From: Neoceratodus forsteri
Lineage: Eukaryota > Chordata > Ceratodontiformes > Ceratodontidae
Direction: 5' to 3'
DNA length: 64,000 nucleotides
Assembly: GCA_016271365.2 (NCBI GenBank)
Contig: CM057459.1
Location: 818,707,001-818,771,000 of the forward strand
The position numbers and the translations under genes are program-made. Under the pieces are notes generated by a model. The model worked only from the letters and a program-made list of their open reading frames with translations. It was not told the origin of the DNA and made no database searches. Below, piece by piece: positions 11,851 to 22,946 of this stretch (its first letter is position 1; every line of letters begins with the position of its first letter).

Positions 11851-12590
11851 GAACGAGAAGGATGCCACTGATATTAGTGCAGCAACTGCTGGGGCACCTC
11901 AACTTTGCCTGCAAAGCCATAGATCCAGGGTAAGTTTTCACCAGGCAGCTGGGGTGTGCCATGGGAAAAGCAAAATTGTCACACCATTGGGTGAATATTT
12001 CCCAAAGGGATAAAGGAGCACCTGGAGGTCTGGAATATGTTTGTGGCAGAGTATAATGGGATTACCTTTTGGCAAGAGGAGTGGGCAGACTACGCAGACC
12101 TTGAGTTGCACACAGATGTATTGGGGGTCTGGGTTTGGGTGCCTGTTATGGGGGCAAGTGGATGTCTGAGCCTTGGCCAGATAGCTGGAGGGTGGCAGGA
12201 CTGCTGAAGAATATCACCTTGTTGGAGATCTTCTCCATATGGACAGCATTGGATGTTTGGGGGGGGAGGAGATGCAGAACAAGAGAGTACTGTTTTGGTG
12301 TGACAACAAAGGGGTCATGCAGGTTATTAACAGATGGAAAGGGTACACTGAAACAGTCATTAAAATCATGAGGCAGCTGGTACTGCTGGGGCTTAAGCTG
12401 AACCTCACTTTTAAAGCCAGGCACATGGAAGGGATTAAAAATGAAATAGCTGACAGCCTTTCCCATCTTCAGTCGTGCAGGTTCAGGAGGATGGCCCCAC
12501 AGGTGGAGGTGGTGAAAACACAGGTGCCAGATCATCTATGGGAAATTGGATGTCAAGAGCCCGAATGCTGTACCGGAACTCATGACTGAC
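11851..12590 (+). pseudogene. DIRS-type retrotransposon remnant (reverse transcriptase end + RNase H)
   Basis: DIRS elements are tyrosine-recombinase retrotransposons whose reverse transcriptase is followed by RNase H. The frame starts with QQLLGHLNFACKAIDPG, the end of the DIRS reverse transcriptase, then VWNMFVAEYNGITFWQEEW. RNase H follows with ADLELHTD, GACYGGKWMSEPWPDSWR, NITLLEIFSIW, and after a frameshift in a G-run near 12265, RVLFWCDNKGVMQVINRW. It closes with KARHMEGIKNEIADSLSHLQ, which carries the H and D positions of RNase H. No upstream reverse transcriptase core, recombinase or terminal repeat is present. At least two frameshifts and one stop. Confidence 0.82.
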
Positions 12591-14050
12591 CAACACTCTG
12601 AGAGCATACAAAGGTGCATGGGAAGTTTTCCAGGAGTGTCAACATGAATGATTGTAGCACTAAAACTGGTGCCACCCAAATTCAGTACATTAGTAAGTGT
12701 AGAAAAATATATGTTGTCTGGTCTAGACAGAAGTCATTAGAAACACAGGAAGTCCAAATTATGACTCAAAACCAACCAATTGCATATTAAGAAACATTTA
12801 CACAATAATTAATACTCAGATATAACTAGAGCTGTGCCATTATTTCACGAAGCAATTCATACATCTTAATAAGGGAATGGTTTACTTTTTTTAATATGTT
12901 TTATTATATGGAAACAATTAGCAAGTGGATTAAGAATAAAGAACCCAAACAAAATGGTTACAGGATCATCTGGTATACATGAAAGTTCATCCTAAATTGG
13001 AGTGATACAAGTCTTTCTCATTTAATTGCATCATGGACAAATCAGGAGAATATGAAACAAGTTCTTCACACCCCCGATAGGACAGGAACAAAAAGGGCAT
13101 CAGAGATGTGTGCAAATCTTGCATACAGCATATTGCTAAGAATATTTGAATTTTATACCACTTAAAGGCAAACCATTTATCTAAATACCTGATAAAGTCC
13201 AAGTAAAATCTAAAACCAAACCTGACATCACTTGAAATGTAACCGGAAGAAAAATGTGACTTTGATGTCATTTCTAAATCCAAGCCTTAACTATGTATTC
13301 AAATCTTATTCTTGATGTATTTTTTATATTTAAAACTAATAGTAATTCCCACTTAACATATTTGCTTAAATATGGAAACTCATATTCATGTCAGATTTTG
13401 AAAACATACTGTATGTTAACCAAGGATACTTAATGTTATGCTGTTCCAGCCACCTTTCCTTCTCCAAAAGTTTCAGCCTAAGCACATTACTCATGCAGAA
13501 ATCTTGTGATTCTAATCCAACATCCCCAAATAAGAGCATCAGACCAGGGTTTTACAATTGTCAGTTCCTAGCTGTGCTCTGATGCAAGACAAAGGCAAAG
13601 AATTATGCATATGAAGAGAAAAAAATAATCAAATAGAATATTTCTATAAAATTCATTTTTTTTTATTTACAGCAAATTATGCAGTCACCAGTCTGCCAAC
13701 AACAGGGCCCATATTTAAGCTCCATAAAGAACTTGTCAATTAAAATTTGCTGAAAGAACTTGGACAAGGGGCCTGATATCGTCCCCTACACCCCCACCCC
13801 ATATTTAGAATTAAATCATTTCAACCAAAAAAGTATTTTATTTTTGTACTTTAGCTACTGTATATAGAAAATGCGTATTCCAGGAACCATTGCTGGAAAA
13901 TGTACATCCAAATAATGATAACCTTAAACTGAGATTATCTGATTATGAGCCCACCATTTATTATAGATTTTGATACTACCAAATACAACCAGAGTATCTG
14001 ATTTTTTTTCAGATTTACAGAAAGGGTCAACATCTGTGATTCTAGAGTGA
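12591..14050. other. AT-rich stretch, nothing recognised
   Basis: No frame with a recognisable motif on either strand, no tandem repeat and no clear element end. Confidence 0.4.
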
Positions 14051-14069
14051 ATCACTCAAGTTTTTTTTT

Positions 14070-15520
14070 TTTTTTTTGCAGAACTGAATGTGTCTGTGAA
14101 AAAAGCACCAAATCATTATTGTATACCAAAATGGGTACCTCCATTGAGCCTATCATAGGTGAACCAGAAATAGCAGACATAAGTGCCCTTATAACATAAT
14201 CAATATAAATATCAGAAAGTGTTGGGGATAAAATACAAACTTGACACAAACCTTTCTTAGTTGGAAAATTATTTGGCACATTACTCCTAACAGTCAAGCT
14301 TACTGTAGCCCATGAATGATCTTGTAGTTCAGAAATTATGAAGCTAAGACAAGTATCAATGCTCTTGTCACACATAATTTGCCATAACTTTGGCCAAGAA
14401 ATGGAATCAAATGCAGAAGAATAATCTATGAATGCTGTGTATAGGTTTTGATAATGAATCAAAACATATTTCTGCCATAGGTGTCTAAGAATAAAACAGT
14501 TATTCAAGGTACAGCGCTGTTCCCTAAACCAAAATCGCAATGACAACAGAACCCCTATTGCTAAAATTCATTCATGCAACCTCAAAAGTACAATTTTGGG
14601 AAAATATTTAGATGAAACATTAAATAGGCTGACAGGCCAATACATGCAATGGTCTATCTTATTTCCATTTTTGAAAAATAGGGACAATCTCCACCCCATG
14701 CCATGAATCAGTGTTTAAAAACAACTCCTTAATGCATTTATTGAACATTAATAGGAAAAAAATCTGACAACAAGAGTGGAGGGTGCAAATAAGACTCAGG
14801 TGGAATGTCAGGTCCAGGATTCTTCTTCGTCTTCAAAGACGTAATGGCATCAGAAACGTCCAAAACATTAATGGGCCTAATGCAAATACTGGTTGAAAAG
14901 CAAGCAAATAATTTTGTAATGTGCCATCATAAAAAAGAGAAGTAAAATGAGCCACCCATACCACAGGACACATACATGCCATCTGAGAAATATAAAGTTC
15001 CCCTGGCAACAAGTTGCCTGAATGCTCTCACATAATTTCTAAGTACAACTTTCAACATAATATTCCATTGCTTATGATTATAATCCATGGGGAGTAAATT
15101 TCTATATAGCTTATCATCAGCATTTAGATTCCTAGCTAACTGTTGTAGGGTTTTGCCTAGTTTTCCTAATCTTGGTAAGTAGCTTGAGTTTTTCTTCATT
15201 GCACTGAACATCGAATCATTAATTTCTCTTCCTACCCTTTTCACAGGAGAAAAATTATAAAATTGAATAAATTCATGCATAAAGAGAATGCAATTGTCCA
15301 TAAACCTCAGCTGCAGAAAAAGAAGAATCTTCTTGAAGGAGATTTTCTAAATGAGGAATTAACACCTGACTCAACCTCAAGGAAAGATTATTGCTCCACT
15401 GTACTCTTTTCTTATTTCTGATAACATCTATGGGAGGAAGTGCTACCGCATCTACTATTAAAGGCTCACCACAGTCAATCTCCAACACAAGCCACTTTAA
15501 AGAATTCCAAAGATAATTAC
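14070..15520 (-). pseudogene. LINE reverse transcriptase, 3'-truncated at a poly-A tract
   Basis: From 15569 downward: a pre-reverse-transcriptase linker (NKKRVQWSNNLSLRL, then MDYNHKQWNIMLK near 15070), then FFKNGNK around 14670, CFILRHLWQKYV, LYTAFIDYSSAFDSISW (the first catalytic Asp block) and KKGLCQVCILSPTLSDIYID, where QGC has become QVC. The catalytic YADD box is degraded to YNNDLVLFS near 14112. Seven codons later the frame runs into the A-run. Encodes RNA-dependent DNA polymerase of the element; inactive. The upstream endonuclease is on the far side of the CR1. Confidence 0.72.
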
Positions 15521-15524
15521 TCTC

Positions 15525-17165
15525 ATAGAAACATAGACTTTGATGGCAGATAAAGACTGCTTGGTCCACCTAGTCTGCCCATTTCCCTATCTACTGGATA
15601 AGCTGCAGATCCTAGTTAACCAACAGCCTATTTCTTCCCACACCCCACAAGAATTGTCTTGTGACTGTCCCATGCATTCTTGAATTCTCCCACAGTTTTA
15701 GACCCCACAACCTCCTCAGGAAGGCGGTTTCATGTGTCTACCACTTTCTCTGTGAAAAAATACTTCCTCACATTGTCCCCGAGCTGTTCCACCCTCTATC
15801 TTCAAATTGTGTCCCCTTGTTCTTGCACATCTCTTTTTCTGAAAGATGCTACCATTTAGAACTTTGTTGATTCCGCTGAGGTACTTAAAAGTTTCTATCA
15901 TGTCCCCCCTCTCCCTCCTTTCCTGAAAGGTATACATATTAAGCTCCTTTAGTTTCTTCTCATATGGCTTCTCTTGAAGACTCTGCTCCATTTTAGTTGC
16001 CTTCCTCTGGACTGCCTCCATCCTGTCTATGTCCTTGTGGAGATGGGGTCTCCAGAACTGGATGCAGTACTCCAGATGGGGTCTCACCAACTGTCTGTAC
16101 AGAGGGATAACAACTTCCTGTTTCCTGCTGCTGATGCCTTTCCCAGTACATCCCAGTATCCCTCCAGCCCTCCCTACTGCCTTCTCATATTTCTTGCCAA
16201 CCTTAAGATCATCTGATATGATTACCCCAGGTCCCTTTCCATTTTTGTTGTTGTTACTACCCCCCCATTGTGTACTCTTCCCATTTTTTTTGTTTCTCAG
16301 GTGCATTATTTTGCACTTCTTTGCATTGAATCCTAGCTGCCATACTTCTAACTATTCCTTCAACCTTGCCAAGTCCCTTCTCATCCTTTCCATGTCCACT
16401 TGTGTATTAACCCTGTTACAGATCTTTGTGTCATCTGCAAAGAGGCATACTTTTCCTTCCAGTCTATCTGCTATGTCACTTATAAAGACATTAAAAAGCA
16501 CTGGACCCAGTTCTGAACCCTGCAGTACCCCACTAGTAACCTTCCTTTCTTCAGAGTGGACTCTGTTTACTATTACCTTCTGTGTCCTGTGGTCCAGCCA
16601 ATGTTTTACCCAGGCTACCACCCTGGGACTGACTCCCATGCTGGCTATCTTGTTTATTAATGTTTTGTGTGGGACTGTGTCAAATGCCTTGCTAAAATCT
16701 AGGTAGGCCATGTACACAGCCCCTCCCTGGTCTACTATTTTGATCACCTAGTGAAAGAAATCAGTTAGATTCATCTGACATGACCTTCCCACTGTGAATC
16801 CATGCTGCCTTGGGTCCTGTGCCCCACTGGCCTCTAGGTACTCAACAATTCTTTCCTTCAGAAGTAATTCCATCATTGTTCCTACCACAGAGGTCAAACT
16901 GACAGGTCTGTAGTTTTCTGCTCTGTCTTTCTCCCACTTTGTAGAGGAATCACATCCACCCTCCTCCAGTCCTCAGGTACCACACCATTCTCCCATGATT
17001 TATTAAAAAGGGTAGTCAGTGGTGTCAATAGTTCTCCACTTAATTCTTTTAGAATTCTGGGATGAATCCTGTCAAGCCCCATTACTTTGTCCACTTCAGT
17101 TTTAGGAGTTCTTTCAGAACCCTTTCTTCTGTGAAAGGACTGGGATCAACCCTCCCCTATCCAGA
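15525..17165 (-). pseudogene. CR1 LINE (copy E), 5'-truncated
   Basis: Reads from about 17165 down to the CR1 3' tail at 15525 (CATAGAAACATAGACTTTG on the plus strand). Reverse transcriptase landmarks in order: KVMGLDRIHPRILKELSGEL, NGVVPEDWR, then YLDFSKAFDTVPHKTL, GVLQGSELGPVLFNVFISDI and an intact CLFADDTKIC (FADD near 16437-16448). The thumb and carboxy end follow: GVIISDDLKVGKKYE, PHLEYCIQFW, MEAVQRKATKM, LNMYTFQERRERGDMIETFK. Endonuclease and ORF1 are missing, the normal 5' truncation. Two or three frameshifts. Inserted into the LINE at 14052-17520. Confidence 0.88.
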
Positions 17166-17194
17166 GTGCTTCTGTTAATTGCCCTATTGAAGAC

Positions 17195-17520
17195 CAAAAA
17201 GACATGCACCATTTCAATATAGCCATCCCGCAGGGCAAAATCTATAGTAGATGCACCGGGGGGGGGTATGAAAGTCAGTTCACCTTTCTCAACACCAGGA
17301 AGCCTGTTGTTAATAGGGCAAAAGCTATAGTCCAGAAAAAGCTGAATGAGACGTATGCCAACTTTATTCTTTTTTTATTAAGAAAGATACTCATTGTAAG
17401 AGGGGTCATATTTCATAATGTAACTAGTCCAGTATTATCCATAAGACCATCAAAGTTACCGATTCAGGCATTGAAATAATCTCTAATAAGAATTAATAAA
17501 TTAGAGCATTTTTTCAAGAA
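17195..17520 (-). pseudogene. LINE endonuclease fragment
   Basis: Minus-strand frame with a degraded GDFNA-IG block (YFNA then stop then IGNFDG near 17440-17480), followed after frame changes by NNRLPGVEKGELTFIP and GASTIDFAL, the final Asp block of APE-type endonucleases of the Jockey/CR1 group. It is the missing front part of the element at 14052-15520. The start of the endonuclease is not readable. Confidence 0.6.
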
Positions 17521-18007
17521 GAGCGCTCACTCAGCCAGTCAGTGAATGTATCGGTAAGTGACAGTGAAGTACTGTAAGTTGCAACATGAGATCTGAGATT
17601 GCATTAGGTTCCTGGAATCAGTGTCTATTAGGGGGTCTTTCAGTGTTTTAGAGTCATGGGGTAGTCTCACTCTCACTTATTCCCCTTTCATGCCTCACTC
17701 GTCACATCACAGACGTGTCCCCACATCATTGTCTAATCTTCAGCATGCACATATTGTCATTAAAATTTGTACCATAAACATTTGCTGTCTGTTTTGTAGT
17801 GCCATCTGTCATATTGAAGACATGAAGAATAAATGTCAGTAGCCTCCGTCTTGCACCTTGCAAGTTTTATCTCATAACACTTATGTGATTTTCAAATCTT
17901 TGACATGCATATTATTGTTATCCAAGATTGCACCACATCCTGTTGCTGTCTACATTGTAGTGTCATCTGTCATGCAGAAACTATAATGAATAAATTAGGA
18001 TAGGAAT

Positions 18008-18008
<1 letters not shown>
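17521..18008. repeat. Two diverged direct repeat units of unknown origin
   Basis: 17743-17832 and 17905-17995 align by eye. Both start CATGCA.ATT, share TGTAGTG.CATCTGTCAT and end GAATAAAT. Offset about 162 bp. No coding potential. The GAATAAA ends look like polyadenylation-type tails of a short retroposon, but no promoter was seen. Confidence 0.45.

Positions 18009-18055
<47 letters not shown>
18009..18055. repeat. (GA)n microsatellite
   Basis: About 23 near-perfect GA dinucleotides. A 170-codon minus-strand frame covering it is an artefact of the repeat. Confidence 0.95.
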
Positions 18056-18063
<8 letters not shown>

Positions 18064-19480
18064 AGATAAAGTTTTCAACACGCAGTTCCAAATTTGGCTT
18101 CTCCAACTGGTGGTGGTGCTTGAGAATGAATTGTCATTATCCGATGGGACTGGGACTAATGTGATTATAAGAATAAGGGTTTGGTATCTCATAGGATGGC
18201 CAAAGAAGCTTTGTGCAATAGTACACAGAAGTCCACTGGCTCCACTCTCGTTACACCTAGAAGGTTTCCCAAGTCTCTTAGTGCATCTGATGATGGTGAG
18301 CACCCCTCCCCATCCTGCCAAGCAAGCCAGGAGCAACCCACAGTTTTCCATTCTCCTTTTTCTGAAATGTTGCCAGTTCCAGTTACTCCTTCCCTGAATT
18401 ACAGCAAGATAGAAGCAAGATAGAAATCCTTCACCTATATATGTAAAACCAAGCACTCCCCTTGTCCATTTGTTTTTGGACAACACCATGACAGCTGCCA
18501 CAGACACCTGTGTATGGGTGGTAACAATTGCCAGCCAACCTTGAACAACTAAAAGCTACCCCCAATTCCATGAAGCTGCATCACAGCACTACTCACCCCA
18601 GTACTGCTTTTTCTTATATGGATAAGGAAGGTGGCTTGCAGTGTGGCCATAACACAGATACTTCTGTAATTCTGTCAGCCAAAGAAAGTATGTTTTTGTT
18701 TTGTTTTGTTTTGTTTTTTACAAGAGGAGGAAGAAAAGGGGGAATTGGAATGACATCCACATTAAGGAATGGGGAAGGTGAACCAGGAAATCTACTACCA
18801 CATCCAGCATCCACATCAGCTCAATAATACTTTACCAACTGTTGCTGCCCACCCCCAAAAAAGTCATTCCATGCTGCCCAAAACACAATGTTCTTGTATA
18901 ACTGCCAAATTCTTCCAGAAGTACCTAACTCAACAAAATCAATTCTTTAACAATTACAACACTCATTATTGGGATCATGGTCCATAATCTTCAGTCTTTC
19001 TCTAATTACAACCACTTAAAATGTACAGTGTTATGACTGTCAATAAGTTAAAAAATTATTTTTTTTACTTAGGTATCCAGTGTCTCTTTTTGGTTATGAG
19101 GTACAGAAACATAATTTATAATAGAAACTGTGAATCTCTTGTAGACATTTCTAGTGCTTGGGGTGGGGGAGCACAGCTGGTGGGGAGAGTTGTCAAGTGT
19201 AGAATTGAGATGGAGGAAATACAGAGATTTACAGTATTACAAAATAATTATCAATGCAGGAAGCAGTTTTAATGTTCTTTAAGTAACTAAATGCCTTAAA
19301 AAATATTAACAATTTAATTAAACTCTCACAGTAAAAATGTATCTGTTCTTATTGTCTGGGGACCTCAGCAACCAGACATTATATGTTTCAATTTTCTTAT
19401 TAGCTTCACAGTAGTGATCATTCTTAAATCATGTTAAGTCCTGTTCCCTGACTGTAAAATGACTTTAAACAGATAACATC
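18056..19480. other. No recognised gene; short (TTTTG)n run
   Basis: Short frames on both strands without motifs. A TTTTG run of about five units sits at 18690-18717. Nothing else supported. Confidence 0.4.
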
Positions 19481-19570
19481 TTTATTTATTTATTTAGTTT
19501 TTGTTAACCGGGTAGCTGCACTAGCCATGAAATGACTATTTTCAGGAATGACTCGGGAGAGTACAACAAT
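19481..19570 (-). repeat. L2-like/SINE 3' tail fragment
   Basis: Plus strand TTTATTTATTTAGTTTTTG then TAACCGGGTAGCTGCACTAG. The reverse complement matches the plus-strand tail at 46830-46894 and the SINE tail at 22759-22840. Only the tail is recognisable; how far the element continues to the right is unclear. Confidence 0.6.
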
Positions 19571-20396
19571 TAAAGACAGGTACATAGCATGAGTACAATG
19601 AAATTACAATAGCATAGGTCAAAACAGTTCGTAACGAATACATGCAGCTAGGACAATAACAGTCAATGCAATTCACATAAATTTTTAGGCAGAGAAAACC
19701 TATACAGTCTAGGAAGAGATACCTCAACATAGCAGCAAAGAACTATTGTTCAAATTAGTCACAACAATGAAGATTCAAATAGGCAGTGAATGAAACATAT
19801 TTGCTTTGAAGCATGTTGAGTAATCTCTTGAAGCAGCAGTGCAATGAAATTGAGCCAACATTGTGACCCTTTTTTTAATCATAAAAGGTTCAAGACAGCT
19901 TCCTTTTTTGTTTGGTAAAATTTTCTACTTCAACCAAAGTTTGAGCATTTTATAAATGCTTTAATTTAGTTTTATTCTGATGAATACATTTGAATTAAAA
20001 ATAGCATTGTAGACCTGGAAAAGGTTAGGAATGAGAAGATTAAAAAAAAATATATATATGGGTTAGAATATTCAAAACTTATCCCAGATGCTAAAGAGGT
20101 CTTTGCCTGCACTAACTGGAGTTTGTTTCCAATTTTTGGTTGCTTCTATACAGAGACACCCCTACAGCATGGGCAAAACCTGTTAGTTCCTGAACACTAA
20201 GTTGCTGCTATGCCTATGTAAATGAGGGGTCCACCCCTGCATACAGGTACAATGGCATATTGAGAGGTTTGAATGGGCAGCAAATGCCACCTGAATGGGC
20301 ACAAAATACCACCTTTGAAAACCCCCAATTTAAGGCCCTGGCGGTGGGCAGACGGACCGCAGCTGCTTCACCCCAAGAACATTTAAGAATTAACTT
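19571..20396. other. Nothing recognised
   Basis: AT-rich, no motif-bearing frame; may include a degraded continuation of the tail element to the left. Confidence 0.35.
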
Positions 20397-20960
20397 CCAT
20401 GGTGTCTAGTGATGTGCCCCAAACTTCTGATCCCTGTCCACATAATTCAATAGTTATTCCCCATTGTCTAGTGGCACCCTCACCCTCCAATCCCCATTTT
20501 CATATATGTTGATTATTCCCTGGTGTCTAGTGATACTCTCTGTCTTCCATTCCCCATATCCATAATAAGTAGTTATTCCCTGGTGTCCACTGGCACCCCC
20601 ACCCTCTGATCCCTGTCTCTGTAATTCAATAGTTATTCCCTGATCTAATGGCATTGCCCCCTTCCCATCCCTCTCCCCATATGTATTGAAGTAATCCCTG
20701 GTGTTTAGTCACACCCCCATTGTACATTCCCCATCCCCAAAATTCAATAGTTATTCCCTGGTGTCTATTGACACCCCACTCCCTCCAATCCCTGCCCCCA
20801 TAATTCAATAATTAGTCCCTGAGGACTAGTGTCACCACCCACCCTCTGATCCCTGTCCCCATAATTCAATAGTTTTTCCATGGTGTCTAGTGGTACACCC
20901 CACCCTCCTATCCCCATTCTTGAAATTCTATAATTATTTTCTGGCATCTAGCAGGTCCCT
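20397..20960. repeat. ~60 bp minisatellite, about ten units
   Basis: Repeated core TAGTTATTCCCTGGTGTCTAG with a C-rich middle; unit starts near 20400, 20464, 20521, 20580, 20640, 20698, 20758, 20818, 20879 and 20940. The reverse complement of the same array is at 43346-43760. Several minus-strand frames here (60-66 codons) merely read the repeat. Confidence 0.9.
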
Positions 20961-21199
20961 CACACCATCTACACTGAGCAAACCACCCTGCCACTCCCCT
21001 TACCTCCACTGGTGCCAAACAGATTTGATATGATGACCAGCACAGCCCTCCTCTCACCACCTCAGCTGGCTACTGTAGGGACTGATAGGGAGACTGCATC
21101 CTGTGTACTCTTCAGGAAACACTCATACTGTCAACTGTATACAGCATGTGTGCTCCCTTTGCAGTACACAGAAAGTGTGTTCCCTGTCAGTCCATATGG
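20961..21199. repeat. Arm sequence shared (inverted) with 43240-43345
   Basis: CTACACTGAGCAAACCAC, GATATGATGA and CTCACCACCTCAGCTGGC recur as reverse complements next to the second minisatellite copy. This makes the shared unit minisatellite plus about 100 bp. The segment 21081-21199 is not matched at the other locus. Confidence 0.7.
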
Positions 21200-21419
21200 T
21201 GAAGAGAAATGGTGCTGCACTCCTATATTACTTGCAGAGTTTGAGAGAAAAAAAACTGCCAGAAACACCAATGTTTTTCCTGACAGTTTGTTGCCTAAAT
21301 AAATATATACAAAAACTCTGAAACACAGGCCAATCACCTGGGAGAAAAGGCCACAGTGTTTCACCAGTCAAGGCTTCATCAGAGGGTGGGTTCCAGAGAC
21401 TGCTAGACATTTAAATACA
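21200..21419 (-). repeat. Terminal repeat of PLE-1 with hammerhead-like core
   Basis: Lies immediately downstream of the GIY-YIG region of PLE-1 on the minus strand. PLE terminal repeats are known to carry small hammerhead ribozymes. Here the minus strand reads CTGATGA (21376-21382), a possible 3 bp stem, then GAAAC (21358-21362), the two invariant core boxes in the right order and spacing. The U-H cleavage step after the third stem is not clear, so activity is doubtful. The junction sequence TAGGAGTGCAGCAC (minus strand, about 21210-21225) recurs at 43207-43220 upstream of the PLE-1 N-terminal region. Confidence 0.55.
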
Positions 21420-22751
21420 ACTCAGATAGTGATAGCAGGAATTACACAATAGTGCAGAGCGCATTTCACAAACTTAAGAGATTTTCTATATAAAAGTTAA
21501 CACAGAGTCCTCACAAAGTGAAATCTAAACAAAACAGAACAAAACTATGTGCAAAGAACATATAGAGCCCCTTGCTGGATAAAATAGGTCATCACCCAAT
21601 ATCAGAAATGTTATAGGAAGCTAACAGTCCTGGGGATCCACTTTAATTTTTATCTAAAAGATGGGTAGTAGGTTGAGGAAAGGTAGAAGTGGTGAGGCCA
21701 GACTCAATGAAACCTGAAACAAACAAAAGAAAGGGGTTATTAAAATTCAAATGCTATTCTTGTGAACTGTTTCATAGAATAGGTTTTAAATCCCACATTT
21801 CATTTGACCCATATGCTCAAATTATATTCAGTTTAAAAATCCAAACGCTTTTTATCATCAGCAGCATTTTGACACTATCTCCCCCTTTGTTAGGTGGTTT
21901 CATATATTAAATCCTCATAAACTTCAAACATTTGAGGGCAACATTATGGTGTTCTCTGAAGTGTCTCCCAACTGAAGCATCGATTTTTTACTAAAAATGG
22001 AGCAAACATGCTTATGGATGTGTTCCTTATGCACTCTCACTGTGCTCCCTGTATAACACCATCAACAAGTACACAATAAAACATATACAACAAACATGGT
22101 TCTACAGGATATAAAATGTATAATTTCAAAGTAGATTCCTTAAGTGTTTTCAGATCTTTTACTTGGTGCAATAAAGCTGCAGATATTACAATTAAAGCAT
22201 TTATGACACCCTCTTCATTTGCTTGGTATCCAGGTAAGTAGTGTTGTGTCTTGACTTGAAAACTGACTATGTACCAATTTGTCCATAATGTTTCTACCCC
22301 TTCTGAAGGTGACTTCGGGTTCCTTGCCTAAAGTTTCTTTTGAAGTCAAGTCACTCAGATGTATGGGCCAGTTTTTCCAAATAATATTCCCATTTTACCT
22401 GCTACATGATTGTAATCTGTCACAAATGTGACTTTCTCAAGACTTTTATTTCTTCTGTCATAACCATGTTGCGATCAGTTTGTGTTTTGGTCCTAAATTC
22501 TGCCTGTACTTTAGCCAAGAGACCCTCATCCTGTCTCCTTTTCAGTAACCTATTCATTAGTTCCAAAGCTTGAATTTCAAAGTCAGTGTCATCTGTTCAA
22601 TTACCACAGATCTGCAAAAATTGACTGTATGGAATCAATTTTTTAGGGGCTCAGGGTGTGCACTGTCATACCTTAACAGGGAATTAGTAGTGGTTTCTTT
22701 CCTAAAGGCCTTCTGGTGATTTTGTAAGTAATAGTGTTGCCTATTAAAGTA
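21420..22751 (-). pseudogene. Penelope-like element PLE-1: reverse transcriptase thumb, linker, GIY-YIG
   Basis: PLEs encode a telomerase-related reverse transcriptase followed by a GIY-YIG endonuclease. The minus strand from 22751 gives NVTLIGNTITYK, TTTNSLLRYDSAHPEPLK, IPYSQFLQICGN, FEIQALELMNRLLKRR and, after a frameshift, VTFVTDYNH and VTFRRGRNIMDKLV. A CNIC zinc-linker remnant follows, then a degraded GIY-YIG region with a KGGDSVKMLLMIKSVWIF block near 21800-21900, where PLEs have RGGD..L...E.WI. Many stops and frame changes. Reading frame and residue order continue directly from the pieces at 31350-31383 and 35634-36960. Confidence 0.8.
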
Positions 22752-22758
22752 ACATTGA
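22752..22758. repeat. Target-site duplication of the split SINE, left
   Basis: ACATTGA, repeated at 31350-31356. Removing everything between them rejoins PLE-1 through the codons SIN-VTLIGN without loss. Confidence 0.75.
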
Positions 22759-22946
22759 GAATATTTTATTTAGTTTTTGCTGACCGGGTAAGTGCACTAG
22801 ACAAATTCTGCCTATTTTCAGGCACGACCCAGTGGAGAGGGATACAGATGAATTTCAACTGACCTTGAACTATATTAAGCTGTTGGTGGTATTTTTTTAG
22901 TGAATGGGGGGAAATGTGGCCAGGACACTGGGGAAATTCCCCTACT
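22759..22946 (-). mobile_element. tRNA-derived SINE with L2-like tail, 3' half
   Basis: Minus strand: CCCAGTGTCCTGGCC, then a ~110 bp body and the tail GCACTTACCCGGTCAGC followed by A-rich TAAATAAAAT. The front half of the same SINE is at 31126-31349. The tail is shared with the LINE ending at 46894, which would be its likely retrotransposition partner. Confidence 0.7.
22937..22946. repeat. Target-site duplication of the Tx1-like LINE, left
   Basis: TTCCCCTACT, pairing with TTCCCCATCT at 31116-31125 (8 of 10). It sits inside the SINE. Confidence 0.65.

Larger units (their letters stand above)
14052..17520 (-). mobile_element. Non-LTR retrotransposon (Jockey/CR1/RTE-like group), split by a CR1
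   Basis: Minus-strand LINE with its endonuclease at about 17195-17500 and its linker plus reverse transcriptase at 14070-15520. The intervening 15525-17165 is a CR1 insertion in the same orientation. The 3' end is a run of about 18 A residues (T-run at 14061-14078) placed directly after the catalytic motif, so the reverse transcriptase thumb and 3' untranslated region are absent. Clade cannot be fixed by eye. Confidence 0.7.

Noticed and set aside
16029..16706. 225-codon plus-strand open frame
   Set aside because: Antisense shadow of CR1 copy E; the minus strand carries the ordered reverse transcriptase motifs.
17995..18507. 170-codon minus-strand frame ending in Ser/Leu repeats
   Set aside because: The tail is a translation of the (GA)n run and the rest has no motif.
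20454..20947. Three minus-strand frames of 60-66 codons rich in G, W and Q
   Set aside because: They are readings of the 60 bp minisatellite.
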